Shown piece after piece: positions 5,554-6,337 of a DNA stretch of 6,337 nt. The stretch is from Acidobacteriota bacterium. GTDB taxonomy: Bacteria > Acidobacteriota > Blastocatellia > Pyrinomonadales > Pyrinomonadaceae. The notes beneath the pieces were generated by a model that was not told the DNA's origin, made no database searches, and saw only the letters and a program-made list of their open reading frames with translations. The stretch covers positions 1-6,337 of the forward strand of contig JACCYR010000405.1 in assembly GCA_013696385.1 (NCBI GenBank). The letters are read 5' to 3'. Made by a program: the position numbers and the translations under genes. The number at the start of each line of letters is the position of its first letter. The stretch's first letter is position 1.

Positions 5554-6264
5554 ATGGAGATGAAAAAATTTCTGACGGCAAATTGGCAAGATTTGGTGAT
5601 AACAAATTACGAAGTCGAACCGCTCCTGTTAGCCGAATTTGTGCCGAAGGGAACGGTTTTGGATTTTCACAACGGAAAATGTTACGCCAGTCTGGTCGCG
5701 TTTATGTTTCTCGACACGCGGGTTTTGCAAATGCCGATTCCGTTTCACACTAATTTTGAAGAAGTGAATTTGCGGTTTTATGTCAAGCGCGAAACGGAAA
5801 ATGAGATAAAACGCGGCGTTGTTTTTGTCAAGGAAATTGTTCCGCGCCGGGCAATTTCACTGCTGGCGCGAACTTTTTACGGCGAACCTTATGAAACTTG
5901 GCAGATGAACCACACGAAAGCAAAAGGCGAACTCGCTTATTTTTGGTCGAAGGCAAGCTGCCAAAATAGTGTTGCGGTTGAGATTGGAGAAAATCTGGGC
6001 GTTCCCAAAGAAAATTCACACGGCGAATTTATCACCGAACATTATTGGGGTTATACGAAACGCGGCGAAAACCGGACGGACGAATACAAAGTCGAGCATC
6101 CGAAATGGGAGCTTTTTGAAGTCAGTTACGCGGAAATTGATGTTGATTTTGGTTTTACTTACGGCAAAAAATTCGACTTTTTGAGCGAAACAAAACCGCA
6201 CTCAATTTTTATGGCGAAAGGTTCGCCCATTGCGGTTTATAAAGGTGCGAAACTTCTTATATGA
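5554..6264 (+). CDS. DUF2071 (YqjF-like) family protein
   Basis: This 236-residue protein is recognisable as the DUF2071/YqjF family, which is widespread in bacteria and has no established function. Family blocks in order are LTANWQDLVITNYEV (7-21), LLAEFVPKGTVLDFHNGKCYA from about residue 25, SLVAFMFLDTRVL (46-58), PIPFHTNFEEVNLRFYV (61-77) and RGVVFVKEIVPRRAI (87-101). The later half has TEHYWGYT (161-168) and a HPKW motif (182-185). Length is normal, and no signal peptide or membrane helix is evident, so it is probably cytoplasmic. The start at 5554 has no Shine-Dalgarno motif. An ATG two codons later (5560) is possible but would place GGAG directly against the start codon. The TGA stop at 6262-6264 overlaps the folA ATG by 4 nt (ATGA), so the two are co-transcribed and probably translationally coupled. 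The pairing with folA does not by itself reveal a function. Confidence 0.92.
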   Translation: MEMKKFLTANWQDLVITNYEVEPLLLAEFVPKGTVLDFHNGKCYASLVAFMFLDTRVLQMPIPFHTNFEEVNLRFYVKRETENEIKRGVVFVKEIVPRRAISLLARTFYGEPYETWQMNHTKAKGELAYFWSKASCQNSVAVEIGENLGVPKENSHGEFITEHYWGYTKRGENRTDEYKVEHPKWELFEVSYAEIDVDFGFTYGKKFDFLSETKPHSIFMAKGSPIAVYKGAKLLI

Positions 6265-6337
6265 TTGTCGGAATCGTCGCCATTACACAAAATTACGCTA
6301 TCGGCAAAAACGGCAAATTGCCGTGGCATTATTCGGC
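6261..6337 (+). CDS. folA: Dihydrofolate reductase (partial, N-terminus only)
   Basis: The last 77 nt open a new reading frame, with 25 full codons before the window ends. The peptide begins MIVGIVAITQNYAIGKNGKL and continues PWHYS, the hallmark N-terminus of dihydrofolate reductase: a first hydrophobic strand ending in conserved Ala, then the IG-x-x-x-x-LPW nucleotide- and substrate-site loop (Met20 loop region). The enzyme reduces 7,8-dihydrofolate to tetrahydrofolate with NADPH in the cytoplasm. The acidic substrate-binding residue expected a few positions later is outside the window. The ATG sits in an ATGA overlap with the upstream DUF2071 stop. No separate ribosome binding site is clear, so reinitiation after the upstream gene is likely. 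Confidence 0.9.
   Translation, partial: MIVGIVAITQNYAIGKNGKLPWHYS

Noticed and set aside
1..6337. Mobile element, prophage, CRISPR or defence system
   Set aside because: No transposase, integrase, terminal repeats, regularly spaced direct repeats or nuclease-type motifs were found. The genes are metabolic, transport and uncharacterised housekeeping-type families.

Overview
The window looks like ordinary bacterial chromosome, moderately AT-rich and densely coded, with no tRNA, rRNA, CRISPR, insertion sequence or phage gene visible. The protein set is a two-subunit 2-oxoacid dehydrogenase E1, NhaA, a YqhA/UPF0114 membrane protein, a CBU_0592-type membrane protein, a secreted Ycf48-like propeller, DUF2071 and dihydrofolate reductase. 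Together with almost no Shine-Dalgarno motifs, this fits a heterotrophic Gram-negative-type bacterium. My best guess is Acidobacteriota (Blastocatellia-like), with Bacteroidota or a related phylum as the alternative; this is an impression from protein style and was not tested.

Minus strand, reading from high to low coordinates (5438 down to 1): seven genes run head to tail. They are a secreted BNR/Ycf48-like beta-propeller (5438-4404), a small CBU_0592-type membrane protein (4402-4151), E1 alpha (4058-2991), the Na+/H+ antiporter NhaA (2953-1754), a YqhA-family membrane protein (1731-1201), a small PH-like protein (1194-748), and E1 beta (744 to beyond position 1, so truncated at its C-terminus). 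The gaps are 1, 92, 37, 22, 6 and 3 nt, so most or all of the run could be one transcript. The 92-nt gap before E1 alpha holds nested inverted repeats and a possible 25-codon ORF.

Plus strand: across a 115-nt divergent intergenic region (5439-5553) lies a DUF2071 (YqjF-like) gene (5554-6264). It overlaps by 4 nt the start of folA (dihydrofolate reductase), of which only the first 25 codons are in the window.

The most unusual point is the layout of the E1 genes. The alpha and beta subunits form one heterotetrameric enzyme and are normally encoded side by side, but here nhaA, a yqhA-type gene and a PH-like gene lie between them. No single undescribed system is proven. The leads worth checking are the split E1 operon with its coupled PH-like protein, the structured gap before E1 alpha, and the DUF2071-folA overlap.
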